Assembly (NCBI RefSeq): GCF_907165215.1
Contig: NZ_CAJRAY010000097.1
Location: forward strand, 33,507-97,506
Direction of reading: 5' to 3'
Source of the DNA: Thermobacillus xylanilyticus
GTDB lineage: Bacteria > Bacillota > Bacilli > Paenibacillales > Paenibacillaceae
Length of the DNA: 64,000 nt
Position 1 is the stretch's first letter, and every line of letters begins with the position of its first letter. The position numbers were made by a program, and so were the translations under genes. This document shows positions 52,314 to 61,978 of the stretch, piece after piece. The notes beneath the pieces were generated by a model, which worked only from the letters and a program-made list of their open reading frames with translations, was not told where the DNA came from and searched no databases.

Positions 52314-52745
52314 ATGATTGTCGTTCGAGCGTATTCATGTGATGACCTGGAAGCCGTTGTCGAATTGGTGGGGGATTTGGGCTACCCAACTTCAAGCGGG
52401 CAAATGCGGAAAAGGATGGAGGCGATCAGCTCCCATCCGGATTATGCGACGCTGGTAGCGGAATGCGAAGGCCAGGTGGCGGGCATGATCGGCCTGCGTC
52501 TGGCTTTCGGCTATGAACACGATGGGCATGTTGTCCAGATTACGGCGCTCGTCGTGAAAGCGTCGTTCAGGGGCAGGGGGGCGGGCAAAGAACTGATCCG
52601 CCATGCGGAAAACTGGGCAAGAGAAAAAAGAGCCGCGGCCATCGTGCTCACCAGCGGCAACCGACCCGAACGCGAGGCAGCGCATCGGTTCTACCGGCAT
52701 ATGGGGTTCTCCGTCACGGGATTGCGGTTTTGGAAAAAACTATAG
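52314..52745 (+). CDS. GNAT-family N-acetyltransferase
   Basis: An intact 143-residue GNAT protein: IVVRAYSCDDLEAVVELVGDLGYP at the N-terminus, VVQITALVVKASFRGRGAGKELIRHAENWAREK with the acetyl-CoA loop R-G-R-G-A-G-K near residue 82, and AAHRFYRHMGFSVTG at the end. It starts 8 bp after the broken GNAT gene. The substrate is unknown. Confidence 0.9.
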   Translation: MIVVRAYSCDDLEAVVELVGDLGYPTSSGQMRKRMEAISSHPDYATLVAECEGQVAGMIGLRLAFGYEHDGHVVQITALVVKASFRGRGAGKELIRHAENWAREKRAAAIVLTSGNRPEREAAHRFYRHMGFSVTGLRFWKKL

Positions 52746-52799
52746 ATTGGCTGACAGGATAATACATCCCATAAATAGTTAAACAAAGGCAATGGAAGA

Positions 52800-53189
52800 G
52801 CGGCTATAACGTGGATACCGCGTTACAGAGGTGCACGGAGCCAGGCTAAAGCGGCTGTAGCGTGAATACCGCGTTACAGAGGTGCGCAGAGCCGGGCTAA
52901 AGCGGCTATAACGTGGATGCCGCGTTACAGAGGTGCGCAGAGCCAGGCTAAAGCGGCTGTAACGTGGATACCGCGTTACAGAGGTGCACAAAGCCGGGAT
53001 AGAGTGGCTGTAACGTGGATGCCGCGTTACAGAGGTGCACGGAGCCAGGCTAAAGCGGCTGTAACGTGGATACCGCGTTACAGAGGTGCACGGAGCCAGA
53101 CTAAAGCGGCTGTAACGTGGATACCGCGTTACAGAGGTGCGCAGAGCCGGGCTAAAGCGGCTATAACGTGGATACCGCGTTACAGAGGC
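52800..53189. repeat. Tandem array of 51-bp units, eight copies (last one partial), each with a hairpin
   Basis: Unit starts are at 52800, 52851, 52902, 52953, 53004, 53055, 53106 and 53157, an exact 51-bp period. Each unit holds GTAACG (or ATAACG/GTAGCG) - nine bases - CGTTAC, a 6-bp hairpin, followed by AGAGGTGC. Copies differ at a few positions only. There are no unique spacers, so it is not CRISPR. Because 51 is a multiple of three, open frames run through it on both strands, but there is no start signal or composition to suggest coding. It lies between the intact GNAT gene and the broken DUF1801 gene. Confidence 0.95.
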
Positions 53190-53210
53190 ACTCGAATTCG
53201 AGTCGAAGTG

Positions 53211-53601
53211 TTATGTAACCTCAACCCACCTCGCCACGGCTTCTTTGATCAAGCTGCTGTGCCGTTCAATCTCGTCAAGGTTTTTGAATGTCGCAACCGC
53301 ACGGTCGTTTTCTTTCCATTGGAGGAACTTGTAATCTTCCTTCAGCAACCGCGCTTTCGGCTGCTCCTTGACTTTGGCTCCCCGGTGAAAAATGATCTGG
53401 ATCTGCTTGGGAGGATGAATCTTGAGCGTAATGCGATCCTTATCATCAATGCTGTAGTTCGGCCCGTTCCATATTAATTCCCTCTGAAAGCCCCGCGCCG
53501 GCGCTCATCATGATGCTTCGCAGACGGTCAATCTCGGCTCGCATAGGGTGATCGATCCCGTCTAGAAACGCCGTCACTTCTTGATTCAATCCGCGACCCA
53601 T
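53211..53601 (-). pseudogene. DUF1801-like gene with single-base frameshift
   Basis: On the minus strand, ATG 53601 (after AAAGGAG) begins LNQEVTAFLDGIDHPMRAEIDRLRSIM. Near 53470 the frame breaks after SEGI. The family continuation is in the next frame: WNGPNYSIDDKDRITLKIHPP, IIFHRGAKVKEQPKARLL and a C-terminal helix to TAA at 53211. One extra base at GGAATTAATATGG accounts for it. The stop lies only 22 bp from the tandem array. Confidence 0.75.
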
Positions 53602-53732
53602 CCGCGCGCTGCTCCTTTCGTTTTTCCATTCCGCAGAAATATTCCCAGAATACATGAAATTGGTGCATTAAGCAAACACATTCGGCAATTCTTTCGCGTG
53701 ACTTCCTGCTCCCCCATAGTGAAAAATTGAAA

Positions 53733-53779
53733 ATTATACAAAAGCACAGATCTCCGTTCGCGACGGAAATCTGTGCTTT
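53733..53779 (-). terminator. Terminator of the NIT-type chemoreceptor gene
   Basis: AAAGCACAGAT (53741-53751) and ATCTGTGCTTT (53769-53779) pair, extended by TCCGT/ACGGA, with a minus-strand tail TTTTGTATAATTTTC. Confidence 0.85.
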
Positions 53780-53798
53780 CCATTGCGCCATGGGTCCG

Positions 53799-55919
53799 TC
53801 AATTCAGATCCCGCAACACGAATTTGCTCAGTTCATCTTTCAATTGCCGGGACATATGCTGCAGTTCCGTGGCCGCACTTTCGATTTGCTCCATGGAAGC
53901 CAACTGCTCTTCCGCAGAGGCGGCGATCACGTCCGTTTCATTCGAAGTCTTGTGAGAGATGTGGGAAATCTCCGCGATGGAAGAGGCGACTTCCTCCATT
54001 TCGGCCGACATTTCTTCCGAGGTTGCGGACACTTCCTGAATCTGCTCGCTGACCTGCCGGATATTGTCAAGAATCTGATTCAGCGCAACTTGCGAGCGCT
54101 CGATCATTTCCACGCCCCGGTTCGTCTCGGTCTGCATGGAATCCATGGCGGTCACGGCATCTCCGATCAGCGACCGAATGACATGGAGCAGATTCGAAAT
54201 GGCTTCCCCGTGCTGCGACGTCTCCCTGGCGAGTTTCCCCACCTCCTGCGCGACGACGATGAACCCGCGGCCGTGCTCGCCCGCGCGCGCGGCTTCAATG
54301 TTCGCGTTCAGGGCCAGCAATTTCGTCTGTTCCGCCACTTCCTTGACGGTATCGATAATGCCGCCGATGTGTGCCGAATATTCGTCGAGTTTCGCGACGA
54401 TCCGGGAAGATTCCGCCTGCGTTTTCCTGATATTGGCCATCTGGTCCACGGTTTGCGCAAGCTGCCTGTTGCCGAGTTCCGCCTGTTCATTGGCTCGCAT
54501 TGCCAGATCGGCGACTTCGGACGCCGCTTCCGCGATGCGCTGAACACCGGCCGACATTTCGTTCATGGTCGTTTCCATCTCGGCGGTCGTCCGTTTTTGC
54601 ACCGAGGTGCCTTCGGACACTTGCTGCAGGGAGACGGCCACTTGCTGCATCGCCGCCGTGGATTCGTGCGAAATGTCGGTCAGTTGCCGGGAAGATTCGA
54701 AAGCGACGGCCGCCATTTTCTGATTGCCGCTCAGCAGGCGGTTCAGCGATTGCTGCATTTCATTGAACGCCACGCCCACGACCTGCAACTCATCCTTCGT
54801 ATTCAGCACGAGATCCCGGGAGAAGTCGCCCCTGGCCATGGCTTCGGCCCGCTGTTTCAAGGCGTTCACCGTCTCCGCGACATTTCTGTAGAATGCGGTA
54901 TAGAAGAGAGCGACCAACAGCAAGACTGCGGCCGTGATCAGGATCGTCGTGTTGCGCGCAGACTCCTTGTCGCTGATCCGCTCCTGCAATGTCTGTTCCA
55001 GCAAGGTGACGGCAAGCTGGAAGACCTCGCTTGCCGAAGCGATCGCATCCGTGCCCTGGGCGAAGAATGCGTCGGGATTCATGCTCATCGCTTGTTTATG
55101 TATAATCTCCTGATCAAGCACGCCGAGGTAGTTCCGGATGTTTCCGGCTGCCTGCTCGCCTTTCTGAAGCAGCTCCCCGTCCTCGGAGCGGTTCAATTCC
55201 GCAATTCGGGATAGCGACTGCATCAGATTGATCAGCGCTTTGTCGCTTTGGGCGGCTTCCAGGAGCAATTCCAGCTTGATGTCATCCGTCAGGGTTCCCG
55301 CTGCCAGAACACCGTTGCCGCGCCCGCGAATGACCGCGGTGCCTTCGATCAAGGCGGGCAATTCCTGGGTGATCAGTTTCATCGTGTAGTAAGATTGGAT
55401 CTCGCTGTCCAGCGTCAGTCCGGTTTCATCCGCGCCGTGTATGATCAGTTCTTCCACCTGCTGAACCAGATCGGAATGCCGGGCGAAGCTGTCCGGGGCC
55501 GTCAACGTTTCATAGGAACGAAGGATATCATTCCAGGCTGTCTTGACGGAGTTCCATTTCTCGTAGGACTCAGGCATTTCTTCTTTCCGGAAATCGCCAT
55601 CGATCTGTTCGATCAGGCTCGCAATTTCTTGCTGCTTGGCCTCAATGGCGGACCCGGCTTCAAGATTCCCGTTCAAATATCCGTTCACGAGTCCGCGGTG
55701 CTGCTGCACTTGCAGCATGAACGGCATCAGGGCTTTGACTTGACTTACGCCGGTTTGTTCGCTTTTGATGCGCTTGATTTCAACTTGCTGTGTCGAGAAC
55801 CATTGATAGAGAACGATCAACACCGGAATCATGAACAGCAAACTGATCAGCACAAATTTTTGCCCGTACTTCAGTCTTGCGATCATTGCGGTAAATGGAC
55901 GCAGCAATTGGTTCAACAT
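53799..55919 (-). CDS. Methyl-accepting chemotaxis protein with NIT-like sensor
   Basis: A 706-residue chemoreceptor: membrane helix at about residues 20-42, an all-helical extracellular domain with [19 protein letters not shown] (the pattern of nitrate/nitrite-sensing NIT domains), helix 2 at about 300-322, HAMP, and a signalling domain with [35 protein letters not shown] at the tip. ATG 55919 follows GGGGTGACGA on the minus strand; a longer TTG frame from 55991 is unlikely. NIT domains often sense nitrate or nitrite, but the ligand here is not proven. Confidence 0.9.
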   Translation of the reverse strand: MLNQLLRPFTAMIARLKYGQKFVLISLLFMIPVLIVLYQWFSTQQVEIKRIKSEQTGVSQVKALMPFMLQVQQHRGLVNGYLNGNLEAGSAIEAKQQEIASLIEQIDGDFRKEEMPESYEKWNSVKTAWNDILRSYETLTAPDSFARHSDLVQQVEELIIHGADETGLTLDSEIQSYYTMKLITQELPALIEGTAVIRGRGNGVLAAGTLTDDIKLELLLEAAQSDKALINLMQSLSRIAELNRSEDGELLQKGEQAAGNIRNYLGVLDQEIIHKQAMSMNPDAFFAQGTDAIASASEVFQLAVTLLEQTLQERISDKESARNTTILITAAVLLLVALFYTAFYRNVAETVNALKQRAEAMARGDFSRDLVLNTKDELQVVGVAFNEMQQSLNRLLSGNQKMAAVAFESSRQLTDISHESTAAMQQVAVSLQQVSEGTSVQKRTTAEMETTMNEMSAGVQRIAEAASEVADLAMRANEQAELGNRQLAQTVDQMANIRKTQAESSRIVAKLDEYSAHIGGIIDTVKEVAEQTKLLALNANIEAARAGEHGRGFIVVAQEVGKLARETSQHGEAISNLLHVIRSLIGDAVTAMDSMQTETNRGVEMIERSQVALNQILDNIRQVSEQIQEVSATSEEMSAEMEEVASSIAEISHISHKTSNETDVIAASAEEQLASMEQIESAATELQHMSRQLKDELSKFVLRDLN

Positions 55920-56125
55920 GCATTCGTCACCCCATGTGTTGAGTAGATTCCTGTTGATGGAAAAAGGGCGAGGGCGCTCGACAACGGACAATGCTATGAA
56001 TCAGCGAAAACTTAACGCCTCCTTTCGTTGACAAAATAACAAAAAACACCAAAAAGAAACGAATTGAATTTTAAATTCGACATGAATACATGTTTACCTG
56101 CAAATATATTAAAATTTATATAATA

Positions 56126-56154
56126 AGAAAAAGACTGTCCTTATCAGACAGCCT
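56126..56154 (-). terminator. Terminator of the small membrane-protein operon
   Basis: On the minus strand AGGCTGTC pairs with GACAGTCT (one G.T), loop of about 7 nt, followed by TTTTTC and an AT-rich tail. Confidence 0.7.
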
Positions 56155-56163
56155 CTTTGCGAT

Positions 56164-56610
56164 CTAACGGCATTTTTCTTCCACTTTAATTTGATCGTTC
56201 ATAATCGTGACGATCGAGTAACCGGAAGCACTTTCCGTATAGGAACATACCGTTTTGTTCACCTCTTTACCGCCTGAATCCGTGAACTTCAGATAGATGC
56301 CGCCCTCCCGGTGAACCGTTAATTGCGGCTTGATCACCGTCTCTTACCCGCTTTGAATGACTTCGGGATGCCAATATTTTGCGCCGCTCTTGACCGCGTT
56401 CCCATTGGCATCACTATGCATAACGCCGATTTCCACTGAAACAAGATCATAATCCGACTGATTGTCCACGATCAGCGAGAATCGTTGGAACTGACGAAGC
56501 AAATGGGGGTTATTCTTTTTCACTGCCAGAGCGGTTGCGACGATGAGGACCAGTATCGAACATGCCGCAATCGCAATGATGAGGCCCGCAAAAAATTTCT
56601 TGTTTACCAT
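56164..56610 (-). pseudogene. Membrane-anchored hypothetical gene split by an in-frame TAA
   Basis: On the minus strand, ATG 56610 starts MVNKKFFAGLIIAIAACSIL (one membrane helix), then a beta-rich extracytoplasmic part (FSLIVDNQSDYDLVSVEIGV) up to GAKYWHPEVIQSG. A TAA at 56346-56344 follows. The same frame continues without further stops for 59 codons: ETVIKPQLTVHREGGIYLKF and SYTESASGYSIVTIMNDQI, to TAG at 56164. The protein was probably about 148 residues before a single nonsense mutation. No known family recognised. Confidence 0.65.
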
Positions 56611-56628
56611 GAGCTTATCCCTCCTTGT

Positions 56629-57078
56629 TCATGACCAGGCTCGGCGCAGCTTCCGGATTTGCCGCGCCCATTGGTCGAAGTCCCAAACCCTGCAGCCCAT
56701 CACATCGCGCTTGCCGTCATCTCTGATGTATTGGACGCACAGCAGCGGGCGGATGGAGAGTTTTCCGGTGAAATGATACTTTGAGTGCACATTTACGATG
56801 GACTTCACCGGTATGACAATCTGCTTGCGCGGGACAAGCCGGACCAGGACGATCTCCGAAGGGGTAAGCCACAGCAGCGCCAATCCGCGCCATTCGAAAC
56901 CTTTGCGCGATTGATGCCCGTAGTAATTCACGAGTTCGGAACATACCGGTTTGCCGTACTTCTCCCGAAGTTGGCCTGTGACTTTTCGCTTCGTCAACCA
57001 GGTGTGCAGCGCTATGCCCGTCAAGAATACGACCAATCCGGCCATCCAATATACAGTTTCCATCTTGACGTTATCCAT
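56629..57078 (-). CDS. Hypothetical protein with one membrane helix
   Basis: A 149-residue protein: an N-terminal membrane helix (about residues 8-28, WMAGLVVFLTGIALHTWL) and a soluble part rich in beta strands, SEIVLVRLVPRKQIVIPVKSIVNVHSKY, which resembles a PH-like or YokE-like small domain. I do not recognise the family. It is followed 18 bp later by the split gene, probably in one transcript. Confidence 0.6.
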   Translation of the reverse strand: MDNVKMETVYWMAGLVVFLTGIALHTWLTKRKVTGQLREKYGKPVCSELVNYYGHQSRKGFEWRGLALLWLTPSEIVLVRLVPRKQIVIPVKSIVNVHSKYHFTGKLSIRPLLCVQYIRDDGKRDVMGCRVWDFDQWARQIRKLRRAWS

Positions 57079-57207
57079 TTTGCGATCGCTCCGGGATACG
57101 GGGTTGATAAGAAATCTTTAACTAATCATAATATAAAAAGCAAGAGATTGATTCAAAACCATTCCGCATGTTTCGTCTGGAAGTGCCGCCGCAATCAGAC
57201 AAATAAG

Positions 57208-57254
57208 AAGCAGCAGCCGGGACAGGTTCCTGATTTCGTCCAGAGCTGCTGCTT
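57208..57254. other. Hairpin in the divergent gap before the peptide transporter
   Basis: AAGCAGCAGC (57208-57217) pairs with GCTGCTGCTT (57245-57254) with a 27-nt loop. It may be a relic terminator; no gene ends here. Apart from this and the promoter below, the 311-bp gap shows nothing. Confidence 0.35.
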
Positions 57255-57316
57255 TGCCTGTTCTGAAATTTTTTAGCAGATGGAAGTATATGGATGAAGT
57301 TCACCAAATGTTAACT

Positions 57317-57345
57317 TGTAATCCCGTTTAATCCGATATATTATA
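57317..57345 (+). promoter_or_regulatory. Candidate promoter of the peptide-transporter operon
   Basis: TTGTAA (57317-57322), a 17-bp spacer and TATTAT (57340-57345), 45 bp before the start codon. Confidence 0.65.
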
Positions 57346-57389
57346 TAAACATTAATTTTTGAAGGTATCGGACCACAGGAGGTAACAGC

Positions 57390-59024
57390 ATGACCAGAAT
57401 TCGATCGACTGCACTGATCTTCGTATTGCTCGCGCTCGTCATCGCGGCTTGCTCGGGCAACAACGGGAATAACGGAGGAAATAACGGAAATAATGCCGGT
57501 TCCACGAACGAATCCTCCTCTTCCGGATCCGAAGTTTCCGGGGAGATCAAGGACGGCGGCAGCCTCATCTTCGGCGTGGGCTCCGACCCGCTGGTGCTCA
57601 ACCCGATCTATGCGGGCGACCGTGTCAGCCTCACGATCGACCAGGCGCTGTTCGCGCCGCTGTTCCAGGTGAACAACGGGGAGAAGACGTTCTATCTGGC
57701 GGAGAGCCTGACCCCGTCCGAAGACGGCCTGACCTACACGCTGAAGCTGAAGGAAGGACTCCAGTGGCATGACGGCCAGCCGCTGACGGCGGACGATGTC
57801 GTGTTCACGTTCGACACGATCCTCGACGAGAAGCAGAACAGCCTGTTCCGCTCGAACCTGATCCTCGGCGGCGAGCCGATCAAGGCGGTCAAGGTGGACG
57901 ACCGGACGGTGGACTTCAAGCTGCCGCAAGTCAACCCGGCCTTCGAAGCGACGCTCGTGCAGCTGACGCCGATTCCGAAGCACGTCTTCGAGAACGAGGC
58001 GAATATCGAGCAGAGCGAGAAGAACCTGTACAACGTCGTCGGCTCCGGTCCGTTCAAATTCAAAGAGTACAAGCCCGGCGAATATCTGACGCTGGAACGG
58101 TTCGATGACTATGTGCTCGGCAAGCCGCATCTCGATTCGATCACGTACCGCATCGCGAAAGATTCGAACGCGGCGCTCCTCGCGCTGCAAAACGGCGAAC
58201 TGAACGTGAACTACATTAACCCGCAGGACGTGCCGACGATCGAGGCAAACGGCAATTTCGAGATTCTGCCGTACAGCGAAGGCCGGCTCGCCTACCTGCT
58301 CTTCAACGAGAACAGCGCGAACGGCATGCTCGCGAAGAAGGAAGTGCGTCAGGCGATCTCCTACGCGTTGAATCGTGAAGAGATGATTCAAACCATCTAT
58401 TCGTCCGGCGAATACGCGGATCCGGCGAAATCTTTCGTTACGCCCGACGGGCTGTTCTGGACGAACGACGTCACGACCTACGACAACGACGTGGAAAAAG
58501 CGAAGGAACTGCTGGCCGCCGCCGGCGCAAACAACCTGAACCTGAAGTTCATCATCTCCAGCGGCAACAAAGCCATGGAAGCCGCGTCGCTCTATGTTCA
58601 ACAGAAACTGAAAGACGTCGGCATCACGGTCGAAATCCAGTCGCTTGACGCTTCCGCGTTCAGCCAGAAGTTCGCCGACGCTTCCGCGACCGACTTCGAT
58701 CTGGCGTACTCCGGCTACATCATGGGCTACGACCCGGACGCTTACCGGATTCTGTACCAATCGGACGCCGATTCGAACTACTCGCACTACAACAACCCGA
58801 AGGTCGACGAGCTGTTCGATCAAGGCGCGAGCGAACCGGATCCCGAGAAGCGGGGCGCGATCTACCGGGAGCTGCAGGAGATCATCGCGGAAGACGCGGT
58901 CATCTATCCGGTCGCTTACACGAAGACGATCGTCGCGGTTGACAAACGTTTCGGCGGCATTGAGGAAGCCGTGCTGAAGCCGGTTGTCATTTTCGAAGAT
59001 CCTTCGAAGCTGTACCTGAAATAA
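57390..59024 (+). CDS. Dipeptide/oligopeptide-binding lipoprotein
   Basis: A 544-residue SBP_bac_5-type protein: lipoprotein signal with lipobox LVIAAC (Cys near residue 22), an Asn/Gly-rich linker, then GGSLIFGVGSDPLVLNPIYAGD, LTADDVVFTFDTILDE, NLYNVVGSGPFKFKEYKPGEYL and VRQAISYALNREEMI, typical of DppA/OppA. ATG 57390 follows AGGAGGTAACAGC. It leads a five-gene operon with two permeases and two ATPases. Confidence 0.95.
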   Translation: MTRIRSTALIFVLLALVIAACSGNNGNNGGNNGNNAGSTNESSSSGSEVSGEIKDGGSLIFGVGSDPLVLNPIYAGDRVSLTIDQALFAPLFQVNNGEKTFYLAESLTPSEDGLTYTLKLKEGLQWHDGQPLTADDVVFTFDTILDEKQNSLFRSNLILGGEPIKAVKVDDRTVDFKLPQVNPAFEATLVQLTPIPKHVFENEANIEQSEKNLYNVVGSGPFKFKEYKPGEYLTLERFDDYVLGKPHLDSITYRIAKDSNAALLALQNGELNVNYINPQDVPTIEANGNFEILPYSEGRLAYLLFNENSANGMLAKKEVRQAISYALNREEMIQTIYSSGEYADPAKSFVTPDGLFWTNDVTTYDNDVEKAKELLAAAGANNLNLKFIISSGNKAMEAASLYVQQKLKDVGITVEIQSLDASAFSQKFADASATDFDLAYSGYIMGYDPDAYRILYQSDADSNYSHYNNPKVDELFDQGASEPDPEKRGAIYRELQEIIAEDAVIYPVAYTKTIVAVDKRFGGIEEAVLKPVVIFEDPSKLYLK

Positions 59025-59061
59025 GCACAAGGCGTAAGGCTGCGAACCAAACCATAAGGAA

Positions 59062-59094
59062 GGCAAAAGAGCTGGTTTAACCAGCTTTTTTGCC
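59062..59094 (+). promoter_or_regulatory. Stem-loop between binding-protein and permease genes of the peptide transporter
   Basis: GGCAAAAGAGCTGG (59062-59075) pairs with CCAGCTTTTTTGCC (59081-59094) with one G.T and a 5-nt loop. The T6 run lies in the 3' arm, so both attenuation and processing are possible. Confidence 0.75.
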
Positions 59095-59117
59095 GTTACA
59101 GGCTGGGAGACTGCCAT

Positions 59118-60068
59118 ATGAGACAACTTATCGCCAAACGTTTGATTCAGACGATCCCTTTGTTGTTCTTCGTCTCCATCGTCTGCTTTGCGCTCATCAA
59201 GGCGGCGCCGGGCGACCCGGTACTGTCGTTCGTGACGCCGAACATGCACGCGGAAGACATCGAGCGCGTACGGGCCAATCTCGGTCTGGACAAGCCGGCA
59301 TACGTTCAGTACGGCCTGTGGCTGAAAGAACTGCTCAAGGGCAACCTCGGCTACTCGCTGGTCAATCACCAGCCGGTGGCCGCGCTCATTCTCGAGCGGC
59401 TGCCGGCGACGGCCGGCCTCATGGGCTGCGCCATCCTGCTGGCTGTCATCCTTGCGATTCCGCTCGGTCTGATCGCCGGCGCGTTCCACAACAAGTGGGT
59501 GGACAAACTCATCACATTCCTATCGTACATCGGCATTTCCGTTCCGTTGTTCTGGCTCGCCATTCTGCTCATTTACCTGTTCGCGATCAAGCTGCACTGG
59601 CTGCCAAGCATGGGCATGCGCACGGTCGGTGTGAACAGCGCGGCGGACGTGATCAAGCACGGCATCCTGCCGGTTTCCGTTCTGGCCTTCAGCTTCCTGT
59701 CGTCCTATGTCCGGTATGTCCGTTCCAGCACGATCGGCCAGCTGAGGGAGGATTACGTGCAAATCCAGTACGCCTACGGCTCCAGCCGATGGATCGTGCT
59801 GTTCCGGCACGTCCTGAAGCACGTCCTGCTGCCGATCATCACGCTGCTCGGCATGTCGCTGGCGGAACTGGTGACGGGCGCGATCGTGACGGAAACCGTA
59901 TTCTCCTGGCCGGGCATCGGTTCGCTGGGCATGACGGCGGTCAGGGGTATGGATTATCCGATCATCATGGGCATTACGCTGTTCTCCGCGCTGCTCCTGA
60001 TCATCGGGAATCTGCTGGCTGACGTGCTGTACGGTTTTGCCGATCCGCGGATCAAATCATCGAGGTGA
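59118..60068 (+). CDS. Peptide ABC transporter permease (DppB/OppB type)
   Basis: A 316-residue permease with six helices. It has the N-terminal LIAKRLIQTIPLLFFVSIVCFALIKAAPGDP, the coupling loop REDYVQIQYAYGSSRWIVLFRHVLKHVLLP near residue 220 and ETVFSWPGIGSLGMTAVRGMDYPI near residue 270, the standard DppB signatures. It overlaps the region of the next start. Confidence 0.95.
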   Translation: MRQLIAKRLIQTIPLLFFVSIVCFALIKAAPGDPVLSFVTPNMHAEDIERVRANLGLDKPAYVQYGLWLKELLKGNLGYSLVNHQPVAALILERLPATAGLMGCAILLAVILAIPLGLIAGAFHNKWVDKLITFLSYIGISVPLFWLAILLIYLFAIKLHWLPSMGMRTVGVNSAADVIKHGILPVSVLAFSFLSSYVRYVRSSTIGQLREDYVQIQYAYGSSRWIVLFRHVLKHVLLPIITLLGMSLAELVTGAIVTETVFSWPGIGSLGMTAVRGMDYPIIMGITLFSALLLIIGNLLADVLYGFADPRIKSSR

Positions 60069-60073
60069 TCGCC

Positions 60074-60913
60074 ATGACTCGCTTTAGGATCGTCATCCGG
60101 GAACTTGTCTCCAGCAAAATGGGGATCGCCTCGATTGCCATCCTGTCCTTGCTGATCATCGGCGCCATTCTGGCTTTTCTGTCTCCGCATGATCCGAACC
60201 AACTGGATGTCACGCGCCGGCTGCAGGCGCCGAACGCCGAGCACTGGTTCGGAACTGACGACTACGGGCGCGATATTTTCACGCGCGTGCTGTACGGCGG
60301 CCGCGTGTCGCTGATGGTCGGCTTCGCGTCGATGGTCCTCGCGACGCTCATCGGCGTCACGGTCGGCGTGGTGAGCGGCTATTTCGGCGGGTGGCTCGAC
60401 AACCTGCTGATGCGGCTGCTCGAAATCATTTTGTCCATTCCGTCATTTCTCGTCATCCTGCTGCTGTCCGTCTTGCTGAAGCCGAATCTCGGCAGCATTG
60501 TGATCATCATCGGCTCGCTCATGTGGATGCACATGGCCCGCATCGTGCGCGCCGAGACGATGGCCATTCGGGAGCGCGAGTACGTCCTGTATGCGAAGGC
60601 ATCGGGATTGGGCAGCGCCGGGATTATCTTCCGCCATGTCCTTCCGGGGCTGGTGCCGGTCATCATCGTCGGCGCGACGAACAATGTGGCGTCGTCGATC
60701 ATGATGGAATCGTCGCTCAGCTTCCTCGGCTTCGGCGTGCAGCCGCCGAACGCGACATGGGGGAGCATGCTGAACGGGGCTCAAGGGTTTCTGACGCAGG
60801 CGCCGTACATGGCGATCTTCCCGGGAGCGCTCATTCTGCTGACGGTGCTCAGCTTCAACATTCTCGGGGACCTGCTGCGCGTGGCGCTCGAGCCGAAGCT
60901 GGGCCGGAGATGA
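60074..60913 (+). CDS. Peptide ABC transporter permease (DppC/OppC type)
   Basis: A roughly 279-residue permease: SPHDPNQLDVTRRLQAPNAEHWFGTDDYGRDIFTRVLYGGRVSL near residue 40 and the coupling loop REREYVLYAKASGLGSAGIIFRHVLPG near residue 170, ending SSLSFLGFGVQPPNATWGSML and FNILGDLLRVALEPKLGRR. ATG 60074 follows GAGGTGATCGCC; GTG 60065 is an overlapping alternative. Confidence 0.95.
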   Translation: MTRFRIVIRELVSSKMGIASIAILSLLIIGAILAFLSPHDPNQLDVTRRLQAPNAEHWFGTDDYGRDIFTRVLYGGRVSLMVGFASMVLATLIGVTVGVVSGYFGGWLDNLLMRLLEIILSIPSFLVILLLSVLLKPNLGSIVIIIGSLMWMHMARIVRAETMAIREREYVLYAKASGLGSAGIIFRHVLPGLVPVIIVGATNNVASSIMMESSLSFLGFGVQPPNATWGSMLNGAQGFLTQAPYMAIFPGALILLTVLSFNILGDLLRVALEPKLGRR

Positions 60914-60949
60914 CACCTTTTCCCGCGCTCACGAGAGGAGAGAACGAGC

Positions 60950-61967
<1,018 letters not shown>

Positions 61968-61978
<11 letters not shown>

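Noticed and set aside
52800..53189. CRISPR array
   Set aside because: The units are contiguous and nearly identical over the full 51 bp. There are no unique spacers, and no cas genes lie in the window.
52917..53477. Coding frame through the 51-bp tandem array with a 17-residue repeat
   Set aside because: It is open only because 51 is divisible by three. It has no ribosome site and runs through the array into the antisense of the broken DUF1801 gene.
57273..59489. Long minus-strand open frame opposite the peptide-binding lipoprotein
   Set aside because: It has biased antisense composition, overlaps two confident plus-strand genes and spans their promoter.
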